Of a stretch of 64,000 nt of DNA, positions 54,191-62,612 are shown one piece after another. The DNA comes from Planomicrobium sp. CPCC 101079 (lineage in GTDB: Bacteria; Bacillota; Bacilli; Bacillales_A; Planococcaceae): positions 248,001-312,000 of the forward strand of contig NZ_VOHC01000021.1 of assembly GCF_007859275.1 (NCBI RefSeq). Reading direction: 5' to 3'. Both the position numbers and the translations under genes were made by a program. Numbering within the stretch: position 1 is the stretch's first letter; each line of letters begins with the position of its first letter. The notes beneath the pieces are model-generated. The model worked only from the letters and a program-made list of their open reading frames with translations, did no database searches and was not told the DNA's origin.

Positions 54191-54228
54191 AAAACGCCTT
54201 TTCGCTTACTTGTGGAAAAAGGCGTTTT
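54191..54228. terminator. Bidirectional terminator between the 47-aa gene and the glycosylase
   Basis: AAAACGCCTTTT pairs with AAAAGGCGTTTT around a 13-base loop, between convergent genes. Confidence 0.82.
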
Positions 54229-54238
54229 GTATTGATTT

Positions 54239-55075
54239 TCATTCCAGACTGCGCCACAGGTATAATGCCGCATACGACAAATACGGCGACCAGTCAGGCA
54301 AGTGCCTTATAATTTCTTCAGCTTTCGGCTTTTCTTTCATTTGCCACTGGATTTTCAGTGCATTTTGCAAGCCGATGTCCGCCAGCGGAAACAAATTGGG
54401 CCGCCCTAACCCAAACAACAGGAAGTTTTGGGCAGTCCACGGGCCAACGCCACGATAAGCAATCAGTTCCGCTGTAATCTCTTCATCTGTTCTTGCTTCC
54501 ATCCCTTCAATATTCAACTTTCCTTCGGCAATCGCTTTCGACAATCCAATCACATATTCCGCTTTTCTTGTGCTGAACTGCAGCTCCCGCAACTCCAGTA
54601 CATCTATATTAGCTATAATGTCCGGCTCTGGATAAAACCAAACCCCATCCTTTTCCTGTCCGTATTTCTGGACAAACCGGCACGTCAACGTATGGGCAAA
54701 AGACAAATTCAATTGCTGATGGATAATGCTTTTCATCAAAGAGCCATATAGGGAAAATTCACGGATCAGCGGCGTGCCTCTATGTTCTTCAAAAAGATGG
54801 CCAAGATTGGTTCCTTTGAAATGTTCGTTGATCGGCTCTAAGGATCGGTGAAAATGAAAAAGCTCCTTCACTTTCTCTTCCTGCCCATCCTTCGCGCCTT
54901 CGATGGCAAAAACCGGCTTTTCTGTTGTACCAAGTGCTTTGACTGTAACACTATTCCCTTCGCTCATTGGTACTTTGACACTGTTTTCAGACAAGTCGAC
55001 AGCGTGCAGCGGATCCAAAGATAAGCGATCCAGTGCCCGGCCAAAATCATACATAAACGGCAATGAAATTAGCAT
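54239..55075 (-). CDS. DNA-3-methyladenine glycosylase II family (AlkA-like)
   Basis: 278 aa from ATG 55075 behind AAGGGGGGA; the frame extends to 55138. A base-excision repair enzyme that removes alkylated bases. The HhH-GPD part is at about 125-278: the helix-hairpin-helix AYRGVGPWTAQNFLLFGLG and the catalytic Asp in FPLADIGLQNAL. The N-terminal region (about 1-105) fits the AlkA beta domain. No Ada-type domain is fused. Confidence 0.87.
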   Translation of the reverse strand: MLISLPFMYDFGRALDRLSLDPLHAVDLSENSVKVPMSEGNSVTVKALGTTEKPVFAIEGAKDGQEEKVKELFHFHRSLEPINEHFKGTNLGHLFEEHRGTPLIREFSLYGSLMKSIIHQQLNLSFAHTLTCRFVQKYGQEKDGVWFYPEPDIIANIDVLELRELQFSTRKAEYVIGLSKAIAEGKLNIEGMEARTDEEITAELIAYRGVGPWTAQNFLLFGLGRPNLFPLADIGLQNALKIQWQMKEKPKAEEIIRHLPDWSPYLSYAALYLWRSLE

Positions 55076-55170
55076 GCTCTCCCCCCTTGCTTCAACCGTA
55101 AACGAACGTGTATTCGATTGCAAGCAGCACTTCAACAAAATATAATGAACTCAGAAAGCAGGGATGTATA

Positions 55171-55884
55171 ATGAAACAAGTTATTGGGATGCTCTGCCTT
55201 TTGCTGCTCTCTGGCTGCGGCTTGATTGAATCGACTGACACGGGCGGCTCCACAGACCAAATTGACGTAGAAGTGACCTCTGTCATCGACGGGGATACCA
55301 TTAAGATCATGTTTCAAGGAAAAGAAGAAACCGTTCGTTATTTGTTGGTAGATACCCCGGAAACCAATCACCCGACACTTGGGGAACAGCCTCTTGGCAA
55401 AGATGCTACCCAAGAAAACAAGCGAATCATCGAATCTGGCGATGTGTCGATCGAGTTTGATGTTGGCGACCGCTTTGATGATTACGGCAGGCTGCTCGCT
55501 TACATTTATGTCGATGGCGAAAGCGTACAGGAACAAATGCTCAAGTCCGGCCTTGCGCGAGTAGCGTATGTATATCCGCCGAACACACGGTATGTTGATG
55601 AATTTGAAGAAGCGGAACAACAAGCGCGGGACGCCGGAACCGGAATCTGGGAATTCGAAAATTACTCAACTGACAGAGGATTTAATGCCGATGCTTACGG
55701 TGCAACTAACTCCCCTAAAAAAGAAAGCAGCGGCAAATGCGACATTAAAGGCAATATCAATCGAAATGGAAATAAGATCTATCATTTACCGGGAAGCGGC
55801 TCTTATGAACAAACCAATCCGGAAGAATGGTTCTGTTCAGAACAAGAAGCACGCGATGCCGGCTTTAGAAGCGCTGGCCAGTGA
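55171..55884 (+). CDS. Staphylococcal-nuclease-like secreted lipoprotein
   Basis: 237 aa from ATG 55171; the frame also opens at 55108 without a signal sequence. A lipobox signal peptide (MLCLLLLSGCGL; lipidated Cys at about 15) is followed by the thermonuclease fold (about 35-170): VIDGDTIKIMFQGKEETVRYLLVDTPE with the key Arg and Asp, and the second catalytic part DRFDDYGRLLAYIYVDG. The C-terminal module (about 188-237; CDIKGNINRNGNKIYHLPGS, then WFCSEQEARDAGF) is an Ada-metal-binding-like or Excalibur-like small domain common to such nucleases. It probably degrades extracellular DNA/RNA at the cell surface. Confidence 0.92.
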   Translation: MKQVIGMLCLLLLSGCGLIESTDTGGSTDQIDVEVTSVIDGDTIKIMFQGKEETVRYLLVDTPETNHPTLGEQPLGKDATQENKRIIESGDVSIEFDVGDRFDDYGRLLAYIYVDGESVQEQMLKSGLARVAYVYPPNTRYVDEFEEAEQQARDAGTGIWEFENYSTDRGFNADAYGATNSPKKESSGKCDIKGNINRNGNKIYHLPGSGSYEQTNPEEWFCSEQEARDAGFRSAGQ

Positions 55885-55899
55885 AGAGGAGGATTTGAA

Positions 55900-56421
55900 A
55901 TGCAAGTTATCGTATTGCGGTTTGATTACGCATCATCTACTAAAATTGAAACGATGCAAGAACAGGGGAAAGTGGCAAGTTTAAAAAATGAAACGTCCTT
56001 GCCTCCCCATATTACGCTGCAATCTTTCTCTCAAACCAAACCGCTTGACCTGAAAAAAGCGGTAGAACCGTGGGCTGAATTGTTCAAGCAGTTGCCAATA
56101 TCTTTTGCCTCTCTCGGTTTTTTCAAGCAAAAAGGGACTTTTTATTTGTCGCCCGTTATAACCCATGATTTGGCCGATCTGCACCGTTCCCTCAACTTGT
56201 CGACCCGTGAGTTTACCGGGCAAGACACACTTTATTTGCCAGACAACTGGGTTCCGCACGTTACTGTCATGAACAATGTTGCGGCGCCTTTTTGGGGTCC
56301 ATTGTTTGCTCGCCTTGCCCTGGAATTCGAGCCGTTCCACGGAACCGCCACGGCCATTGAATGCTGGTCCATCGCAAATGGACGTGCCCAAACGGAATGG
56401 AGCGTATTTCTTTCAGAGTAG
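55900..56421 (+). CDS. 2H phosphoesterase family protein (2'-5' RNA ligase-like)
   Basis: 173 aa. Two HxT/S motifs mark the family: HITLQSF near 32-38 and HVTVMNN near 118-124. Proteins of this fold hydrolyse or ligate cyclic phosphates on RNA or nucleotides. A weaker paralogue is the YjcG-like protein at 62094. It is 15 bases after the nuclease gene with its own GAGGAGG, and both are probably co-transcribed. Whether RNA or a nucleotide is the substrate cannot be told. Confidence 0.85.
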   Translation: MQVIVLRFDYASSTKIETMQEQGKVASLKNETSLPPHITLQSFSQTKPLDLKKAVEPWAELFKQLPISFASLGFFKQKGTFYLSPVITHDLADLHRSLNLSTREFTGQDTLYLPDNWVPHVTVMNNVAAPFWGPLFARLALEFEPFHGTATAIECWSIANGRAQTEWSVFLSE

Positions 56422-56514
56422 AGAAGTTGAACTTATCGGGTGATTTATAAGAGTTGCTCCAGGTGGATGCCTTCCGCTCTTACTCAACAAGGTTCTTATA
56501 ATCCAAAAAACTTG

Positions 56515-56544
56515 TTGACTTCCTTCCAGCACACAATATATAAT
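56515..56544 (+). promoter_or_regulatory. Promoter of the tRNA-Val gene
   Basis: TTGACT (56515-56520), an 18-base spacer and TATAAT (56539-56544), 20 bases before the tRNA 5' end. Near-consensus sigma-A, as usual for stable RNA. Confidence 0.75.
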
Positions 56545-56564
56545 AATATTTGTCCTGGAAATGA

Positions 56565-56637
56565 GATTCCTTAGCTCAGCTGGGAGAGCGCTACCTTGAC
56601 AGGGTAGAGGTCGCTGGTTCGAGCCCAGTAGGAATCA
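56565..56637 (+). tRNA. tRNA-Val (anticodon GAC)
   Basis: A 73-base cloverleaf. The acceptor stem GATTCCT pairs with AGGAATC, the D-arm is GCTC/GAGC, the anticodon stem CTACC pairs with GGTAG with loop TTGACAG (anticodon GAC, reading GUC and GUU), and the T-arm is GCTGG TTCGAGC CCAGT. The discriminator is A. The 3' CCA is not encoded (the sequence continues TAT), so it must be added after transcription. A single-gene unit with its own promoter and terminator. Confidence 0.95.
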
Positions 56638-56642
56638 TATTT

Positions 56643-56678
56643 AAAAACCGCCTGAACAAAAGTTCAGGCGGTTTTTTC
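56643..56678 (+). terminator. Terminator of the tRNA gene
   Basis: AAAACCGCCTGAAC pairs with GTTCAGGCGGTTTT and ends in Ts, directly after the tRNA. Confidence 0.9.
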
Positions 56679-56727
56679 TTTGCTTTTCCGAGTATTTCTT
56701 CACATATATTAAAATGATCTTTGTTGC

Positions 56728-56764
56728 ATAAAAAGGCGGGAGCTATTGCTCCCGCCTTTTTTCT
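56728..56764 (-). terminator. Terminator of the TRAP operon
   Basis: AAAAGGCGGGAGC pairs with GCTCCCGCCTTTT around TATT, just past the permease stop, with Ts on the leftward strand. Confidence 0.88.
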
Positions 56765-56765
56765 A

Positions 56766-58799
56766 TTACGCTTCTGAAGTGCGCGGCACTTTCTTTTCGC
56801 GTGATATCCATTGAATAACAAAAAGAATAACGAATACAATCGCTCCGATTGCGTCAGATGTGCCTTCCGGGTAAATCAAGGCCAAACCGGTTGCAAACGC
56901 AATAATCCGTTCAATCCAGTTGAGTTTCCGGTACCAGAATCCGATCAAACCAGCACCGATTGCTATCATTCCTGTAAATGCGGTGATTAGCACCCATATG
57001 AGCTCCGACCAAGTTGTATCAATCATCAAAAGCGCGGGGCTTAGTACAAACATATACGGAATGATGAACGCTGCAGCTGCAAGCTTTGCAGCAATAAATC
57101 CAGTCTTTATCGGCTCTCCGCCCGATATTCCCGATGCGGCAAAAGCTGCAAGTGCCACTGGAGGGGTAATATCTGCAATGATTCCAAAGTAGAAAACAAA
57201 TAAATGGGCAGACAATGCAACAACTAATGGCACAGCGGCTCCGAAAGGCTGGTCAATCATTAATAATGCAATGATTGCCGGTGCCGCAATAGTTGAAGTA
57301 ATAACATAATTTGCCGTTGTAGGCGAACCCATTCCCAATACGATCGAAGCAAGCATTGTAAAGAAGAGCGTCAGCAAAATATTGCCTCCGGATGCGGAAA
57401 CCAAGCCGTTTGCCAAGCCTAATCCGAGTCCCGTCTTGACAACGACCCCGACAATGATTCCTGCCGCCGCCGTTGCAGCAGCAACAGCCAATGCTGTTCG
57501 CGCACCATCAACTAGCGCATGGACGATATCTTTAAAGCCAAGGCGCGTCTCTTTATTGAACGCACTGACCACTACCGTCAGCACGATTCCGTATAAGGCC
57601 GCATGCATGGTCGGAATGCCGATAAACAGGAAATAAATGATAGCCACGATTGGAAGAAGCAAATATAATTTTTTCAGTACTTCTTTCCGGTCAGGCATTT
57701 CCTCTTTCGACAATCCCTTTAATCCTGTCCGTTTCGCTTCCAAATGGGTCATGATCCAAACCCCAGAGAAATACAAGATGGCTGGAATCGCAGCAGCTTT
57801 CGCGATTTCCCAATAAGTTACACCACCGATAAACTCGACCATCAGGAAAGCGGCGGCTCCCATAATCGGCGGCATGATTTGCCCTCCAGTTGATGCTGCC
57901 GCTTCAACTCCCCCTGCAAATTCCTTTTTATATCCTAGCTTTTTCATCATTGGGATGGTATAAGATCCTGAAGTTACGACGTTGGCGACCGAACTTCCGG
58001 AAATCGTACCTTGAAGCGCACTGGAAAAGATTGCGACTTTCGCAGGCCCACCAGTCAAATGGCCGGCTAATGATACGGCCAGATCATTGAAGTACTGGCC
58101 AACACCGGTTTTCACTAAAAACGCCCCGAACAATAAAAAGACAAAGATAAACGTTGCGGAAACACTGATCGGCGTACCTAAAATCCCGTCTGTTGTATAG
58201 AACATCAATTGAATTACTGAATCGAGATCTTGTCCGCGGTGCCGCAAGAATCCAGGAAAATAAGGGCCAAAAAAGGCGTATGCCAAAAACAAGGAAGAAA
58301 TAATTGTAATCGGAAGTCCGACAGCTCGGCGCGTCGCTTCAAGCGTCAGCAGAACGGCCAAAATCCCTACAATTAAATCCATTTCGCTTACACGTCCAAC
58401 CCGGAAAACCAGGTCTTCATACATGATTGGCCAATACAAGGCCACAGCTATAGCCAGTAAGGATAAAATATAATCATACCAAGCAACTTTATGGCGCTCC
58501 CCTTTTCTTTTGCGTGCTGGGAACAATATGAAAATAAGCGAGAGCGCAAATCCTAAGTGGATAGAACGTTGGATATACGCAGTGTACTGTCCGAATATAG
58601 CTGTATACAATTGAAATAATGAAAAAGCTAATAACCCATAAAACACTACATGTTTTGCAATGCCTACCAAGTCTCGTGTGTTTGATTCAGGATCGTATTT
58701 CTGTAAAATCTCTTTCTGTTTTTCTTCAGAAACAAAATTGTCCTCATCATGAGGAAGCTTCATTTCTTCTCTTTCTTCTGGCGGCATTTTATTGCTCAT
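56766..58799 (-). CDS. TRAP transporter fused permease (4TM-12TM type)
   Basis: 677 aa. The small and large TRAP membrane subunits are fused in one chain: about four to six helices in the first 200 residues (DctQ-like), then the DctM-like large subunit with motifs GTISGSSVANVVTSGSYTIPMMKKLGY and AAASTGGQIMPPIMGAAAFLMVEF near 250-310, and GMGSPTTANYVITSTIAAPAI near 490-510. This fusion is standard in the TAXI subfamily. It imports an organic acid by Na+ or H+ symport. It overlaps the DUF1850 gene by 11 bases. Confidence 0.93.
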   Translation of the reverse strand: MSNKMPPEEREEMKLPHDEDNFVSEEKQKEILQKYDPESNTRDLVGIAKHVVFYGLLAFSLFQLYTAIFGQYTAYIQRSIHLGFALSLIFILFPARKRKGERHKVAWYDYILSLLAIAVALYWPIMYEDLVFRVGRVSEMDLIVGILAVLLTLEATRRAVGLPITIISSLFLAYAFFGPYFPGFLRHRGQDLDSVIQLMFYTTDGILGTPISVSATFIFVFLLFGAFLVKTGVGQYFNDLAVSLAGHLTGGPAKVAIFSSALQGTISGSSVANVVTSGSYTIPMMKKLGYKKEFAGGVEAAASTGGQIMPPIMGAAAFLMVEFIGGVTYWEIAKAAAIPAILYFSGVWIMTHLEAKRTGLKGLSKEEMPDRKEVLKKLYLLLPIVAIIYFLFIGIPTMHAALYGIVLTVVVSAFNKETRLGFKDIVHALVDGARTALAVAAATAAAGIIVGVVVKTGLGLGLANGLVSASGGNILLTLFFTMLASIVLGMGSPTTANYVITSTIAAPAIIALLMIDQPFGAAVPLVVALSAHLFVFYFGIIADITPPVALAAFAASGISGGEPIKTGFIAAKLAAAAFIIPYMFVLSPALLMIDTTWSELIWVLITAFTGMIAIGAGLIGFWYRKLNWIERIIAFATGLALIYPEGTSDAIGAIVFVILFVIQWISREKKVPRTSEA

Positions 58800-59313
58800 A
58801 GATGTTCACTCCTTTTAATAGCTGAAAAAAAGATAAACGTTGGACCCGGAATGTATAAGAGGTTCCCCGTTCAAGTGTCGCTTTTAAATCAAGTTCTTTT
58901 TTTTGGATCAAAAAAGACAATCCCGCATCCACATCTCCGACAAGCATCCTAAATTCCGGCATATTCCTCTCCATATTTTTGATAAAGTATTTCCCGTCTT
59001 TTTCGACAAATTCCTCTCCTTCTCCTGCATCTGAAGGCATCCCGATATTAAAATCTTCATACTCCAGTTCCGTTGCTACTAAAGTATTGTCAGGAAGTGT
59101 TTTGTAACTTTCCAAAACGTCGGAAAGATGAATCGAATGAGTGTACTTTATTTGGAAAGCAGTGTCCACCATGGGAATATAAGCTGCAACTTTATCGCTT
59201 TTATTGTTTATAAACACATAATTTTTCTGCAGCGGAGCAAATAGAGCTGCAGAAACTGTCAAAAGAAGAGCGAATATGGAAATAAAAATCCAATTTTCCC
59301 GCTTGAGTTCCAT
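58789..59313 (-). CDS. DUF1850-family protein of the TAXI-TRAP operon
   Basis: 174 aa with one N-terminal membrane helix (about 9-27) and an extracytoplasmic domain containing IKYTHSIHLSDVLESYK near 53-69 (the DUF1850 signature YTHSIH). Proteins of this family are almost always encoded between a TAXI receptor and its TRAP permease. Role unknown, presumed accessory to the transporter. The gene overlaps the permease start. Confidence 0.85.
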   Translation of the reverse strand: MELKRENWIFISIFALLLTVSAALFAPLQKNYVFINNKSDKVAAYIPMVDTAFQIKYTHSIHLSDVLESYKTLPDNTLVATELEYEDFNIGMPSDAGEGEEFVEKDGKYFIKNMERNMPEFRMLVGDVDAGLSFLIQKKELDLKATLERGTSYTFRVQRLSFFQLLKGVNIYEQ

Positions 59314-59337
59314 TACTTTTTCTCCTTTTCACAAACA

Positions 59338-59380
59338 TAAATAACGACGATAAAGCTTGCGCTTTATCGTCATTATTTTT
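59338..59380 (-). promoter_or_regulatory. Intergenic hairpin between the TAXI receptor and DUF1850 genes
   Basis: A 17-bp near-perfect stem (AATAATGACGATAAAGC, then GCTTTATCGTCGTTATT) around GCAA, in the leftward transcript just after the receptor stop. The tract after it has only a few scattered Ts, so it may act as a partial terminator or as an RNA-stabilising barrier that keeps receptor mRNA in excess. Confidence 0.6.
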
Positions 59381-59385
59381 TACAC

Positions 59386-60381
59386 TTATTGATTTACTTC
59401 GTCAAAGTATCTTTGAGCTCCTGGATGAACCGGGATGCCGATTCCTTCAAGGGCTGTTTCAGGTTTGATGAACGCGGCTTTAGCATGCTGGATTTGATCC
59501 GTGTTCTCATAGATCGCTTTGGTAATGTCATAAACAAGATCTTCTGAAAGGTCATTTTGGACAACTAACATGGCCAATACGGAAACCGTCGGAACTTCCT
59601 CTGGGATGCCGTAAGTGTCTGCCGGCACTGTATCATGAGCATAGTATGGATACTTCTCAATCAGTGCATCAGCTTTGTCTTGTGCTACCGGCACAATTGC
59701 AACATCTGCAGTAGCGCTCAAGCCCTCAACCGCTCCCGTAGGCGTCCCTGCTGTGATGAACGCAGCTTCAATCTGGCCTGACTGCAAGCTTTCTTGGGAC
59801 TCAGCGAAATCCAAGTTCTGCGCTTCAACGTCTTCCATTGTCATGCCATGGATTTCCAAAAGCTGCTCTGCGTTAATATAAGTGCCTGAACCCGGTGCAC
59901 CAACTGAAACGCTTTTGCCGGCAAGATCTTCAAATGAAGTGATGCCCGAACCTTCAGTCGTGACCAATTGGATCGTTTCAGGGTAAAGGGCGCCGATTGC
60001 GGAAACGGTATCAATTACTTCGCCTTCAAACATATTCGTTCCTTCAGATGCGTAAAAAGCAGTATCTGTTTGCACAAACGCAATCTGACCCGAACCGTCT
60101 GCAAGGGCAGTCATATTAGCTGCCGAAGCTTGGGAAGATTCTGCTGTAGTGTCAATGCCTGTTTCAGTTTCAATAATTTGAGCCATGGCTCCACCCAACG
60201 GATAATAAGTTCCTGTCGTACCACCAGTCAACACGCTAAGGAATTCCGGATTTGCCGCTTCGCCGCCGCCTTCGCTTCCACCGCCGCTAGACGTGGATTC
60301 TTCACCGCCACCGCAGCCTGCAAGAAGTAAAGTTCCCGCTAAAGCAAATGTCGCAAATAAACCTGATTTCTTTTTAGTCAT
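59386..60381 (-). CDS. TAXI-family TRAP receptor lipoprotein
   Basis: 331 aa from ATG 60381 behind GGGGGAG. A lipoprotein signal ends LLLAGCGGG (Cys about 21), followed by a Gly/Ser/Glu linker. The TAXI fold starts FLSVLTGGTTGTYYPLGGAMA and includes GSGTYINAEQLLEIHG and a late KAAFIKPETAL segment. It captures a carboxylate, perhaps glutamate-like or a C4/C5 acid, for the fused TRAP permease downstream. First gene of the operon. Confidence 0.92.
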   Translation of the reverse strand: MTKKKSGLFATFALAGTLLLAGCGGGEESTSSGGGSEGGGEAANPEFLSVLTGGTTGTYYPLGGAMAQIIETETGIDTTAESSQASAANMTALADGSGQIAFVQTDTAFYASEGTNMFEGEVIDTVSAIGALYPETIQLVTTEGSGITSFEDLAGKSVSVGAPGSGTYINAEQLLEIHGMTMEDVEAQNLDFAESQESLQSGQIEAAFITAGTPTGAVEGLSATADVAIVPVAQDKADALIEKYPYYAHDTVPADTYGIPEEVPTVSVLAMLVVQNDLSEDLVYDITKAIYENTDQIQHAKAAFIKPETALEGIGIPVHPGAQRYFDEVNQ

Positions 60382-60540
60382 TAATAGCTCCCCCTTTTTT
60401 GATAATTTCATTTTTTCTCTTTTTTATCATAACATTACTTTCTATCTATTGAAACACGAATTTTTCTGATTATAATTATGTGCTTGGAAAAGCAAGCTCT
60501 GAACTTCCGTATTTTAACTTGTAAAAATATAGAGCATATA

Positions 60541-60582
60541 AAAAATCCCATCAGCAAATGCTTCGCTTGCTGCTGGGATTCC
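60541..60582 (-). terminator. Terminator of the PgpA-like gene
   Basis: AATCCCA-CAGCAA pairs with TTGCTG-TGGGATT (one internal mismatch) and gives a T-run in the leftward transcript. Confidence 0.75.
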
Positions 60583-60607
60583 TTAAAGCTTTGTGTCTAG
60601 TTGAAAT

Positions 60608-61192
60608 TCAAGTTTCCGTTCCCTCGATCTTCGTTTCCGGCGCCGTTTCTTCAGGTGCCAGATCTTCGAACGTCTTGCCTTGCTCTTCCAAATCGCGGGT
60701 ACGATGAGCAATGCGTGCTGATGCGCAAGCGGCTACACTTGCAACAAGATCATCCAAGAACGTATGGACAGCGCCTCCCGCTTTGGTGTCCAACTTGCGG
60801 ATAACGCCGATTTTGTTTTTATCCAAATGGCCGAACGTTGTGACAGCAATGCTGCCATATGTCAGTACCGCACCGAGGCCGATCATTTCATCGACACCGA
60901 ACAGTCCTTCGTCCGTACCGACAATCGATTGGAGCGGACGTGAAAGTTTTCCTTGTTCAGCAAGTTCGTCAAGTTCCACACCAACCAAAAGCGCGTGCTG
61001 CATTTCACGTTTGCGCAAAACGCTTTCCACAGATTCGATGCAATGTTCAATCGTCAAACCTTCGTTATAAGGCAATTGCATTTCCAAAACGATTTTGGCG
61101 ATATCTTCATTAGTAACGCCTCTTCGAATTAAAGCTTCGTGTGTCGCTTTTGTCACATCGTCTGAATGAACGCGAAATTTTCCTCCATCCAT
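60608..61192 (-). CDS. Phosphatidylglycerophosphatase A-like protein (YutG family)
   Basis: 194 aa from ATG 61192 (MDGGKFRVHSDDV), behind GAGAGGGG; the frame extends upstream to 61315 but overlaps the divergent gene yjcH. YutG/PgpA fold, all-helical: GLFGVDEMIGLGAVLTYGSIAVTTFG and KLDTKAGGAVHTFLDDLVASVAA match the family. In Gram-positive bacteria it is annotated as phosphatidylglycerophosphatase, but its catalytic activity is not generally established. A Thr/Glu-rich C-terminal tail follows. Confidence 0.85.
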   Translation of the reverse strand: MDGGKFRVHSDDVTKATHEALIRRGVTNEDIAKIVLEMQLPYNEGLTIEHCIESVESVLRKREMQHALLVGVELDELAEQGKLSRPLQSIVGTDEGLFGVDEMIGLGAVLTYGSIAVTTFGHLDKNKIGVIRKLDTKAGGAVHTFLDDLVASVAACASARIAHRTRDLEEQGKTFEDLAPEETAPETKIEGTET

Positions 61193-61294
61193 AGATAAAA
61201 CCCCTCTCTCTATTGGTTTGCCTTCTTCCCCCATTATACCCCTCTTGAAGGAATATGTTACAATTTTCGTACAAACCCATCTAGGAGGATTTTC

Positions 61295-62017
61295 ATGAAC
61301 AGAGGAACAGTGCAAGACTTATCCATTTACAGCAACGAATTGCAGGAAGAAATGCAGCTGCTTGTTTACCTTCCATCCAACTATTCGCCTTTATATAAGT
61401 ACACGGTAGTCATTGCTTCAGATGGCAAGGATTATTTTCAGCTTGGCCGTGTGCCGCGGGTGGCGGATGAGTTGCTGGAAAATAAGGAAATTGAGAATAT
61501 TATTTTTGTCGGCGTCCCGTATAAGAGTGTCAAAGACCGCAGCCGAAAATACGAACCGGCCGGCGAACAGCACGAAGCTTATTTGCGCTTTTTGGCCCAT
61601 GAACTCGTGCCTTTCCTCGACGAAAAGTATCCCACTTACCAGGTCGGTATGGGTCGAGCACTGATTGGCGATTCCCTGGCTGCTACAGTTTCTCTTGCTG
61701 CCGCCCTGAAATACCCGAATATATTCGGCCGTGTCATTTTACAGTCACCTAAAGTAAGCTATGAATTGCTTGAAAAGGTACGCAATTTCCAGTCAGCCAA
61801 TTCGTTCACTGTCTACCATGTTATCGGCAAAGGGGAAACCGCTGTCAAATTGACTAGTGGCGGAACAGCTGATTTTTTAGAGCCAAATCGGCAATTGAAT
61901 TCGTTGATGCAGCAAAAAGGGTTTTCTATTTTTTACGATGAGTTCGATGGCGACCATACATGGAAGCACTGGCAGCCTGACTTGAAGCGGGCCCTCATTC
62001 AAAACTTCGGGCATTGA
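61295..62017 (+). CDS. yjcH: Esterase-family protein (YjcH-like)
   Basis: 240 aa alpha/beta hydrolase of the Esterase D/enterochelin esterase family. The nucleophile Ser is in GRALIGDSLAATVSL (GDSLA) near 121-135 and the late DGDHTWKHW provides Asp and His. Divergent from pgpA, with AGGAGG before the ATG. In B. subtilis yjcH neighbours yjcG and yjcF, as here. Substrate unknown. Confidence 0.87.
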   Translation: MNRGTVQDLSIYSNELQEEMQLLVYLPSNYSPLYKYTVVIASDGKDYFQLGRVPRVADELLENKEIENIIFVGVPYKSVKDRSRKYEPAGEQHEAYLRFLAHELVPFLDEKYPTYQVGMGRALIGDSLAATVSLAAALKYPNIFGRVILQSPKVSYELLEKVRNFQSANSFTVYHVIGKGETAVKLTSGGTADFLEPNRQLNSLMQQKGFSIFYDEFDGDHTWKHWQPDLKRALIQNFGH

Positions 62018-62044
62018 TTGTGCTTTTCCAATCTTTCGACACTT

Positions 62045-62053
62045 TGTTATAAT
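62045..62053 (+). promoter_or_regulatory. Extended -10 promoter of yjcG-yjcF
   Basis: TGT followed by TATAAT (62048-62053), an extended -10 element between yjcH and yjcG. The -35 is weak (TTCCAA-like), as usual for TGn promoters. Confidence 0.6.
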
Positions 62054-62093
62054 GAAAACAGTAAATGATTTCAATTGATTAGGAGGCTATTTT

Positions 62094-62612
62094 ATGAAAT
62101 ATGGCGTTGTTGCATTTCCATCAAAAAAATTACAGGATTTAGCCAATTCTTATCGAAAACGCTATGATCCGCATTATGAGCAGATCACCCCTCACATGAC
62201 ATTGAAAGATGCATTTGAAGCGGATGATAACCAAATCAAAGAAATATCCGATGAAATTGCAAAGATTGCAAAACGCCATCGACCTTTCCAATTGCGTGCT
62301 TCCCGCGTCAGTTCTTTTTCACCATTGACCAACACGTTGTTTTTCAAGGTTGATCCAACCCCAGAAATTTTGGCGATCCATAAAGATTTGCATTCAGAGC
62401 CTTTTAGCAAAGAAACAAAGTATACGTATGTGCCGCATATAACCATTGCACAAAAAATGTCTGATGCAGAACACGCTGATGTTTTTGGGCAATTAAAAAT
62501 GGCGGGAGTTGACCACGAAGAAATCATCGACCGGATTCACCTGCTTTATCAATTGGAAGATGGTTCTTGGACAGTTTTTGATACATTCCGTTTAACTGGA
62601 GATGAGCAATAG
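62094..62612 (+). CDS. yjcG: YjcG-like 2H phosphoesterase
   Basis: 172 aa. The two HxT motifs of the 2H phosphoesterase family are HMTLKDAFE near 34-42 and HITIAQKMSDAEH near 115-127. It matches B. subtilis YjcG. Strong AGGAGG before the ATG. The following GNAT gene begins at once after the stop, so the two are a bicistronic unit. The second family member in the window (55900) is diverged. Confidence 0.9.
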   Translation: MKYGVVAFPSKKLQDLANSYRKRYDPHYEQITPHMTLKDAFEADDNQIKEISDEIAKIAKRHRPFQLRASRVSSFSPLTNTLFFKVDPTPEILAIHKDLHSEPFSKETKYTYVPHITIAQKMSDAEHADVFGQLKMAGVDHEEIIDRIHLLYQLEDGSWTVFDTFRLTGDEQ

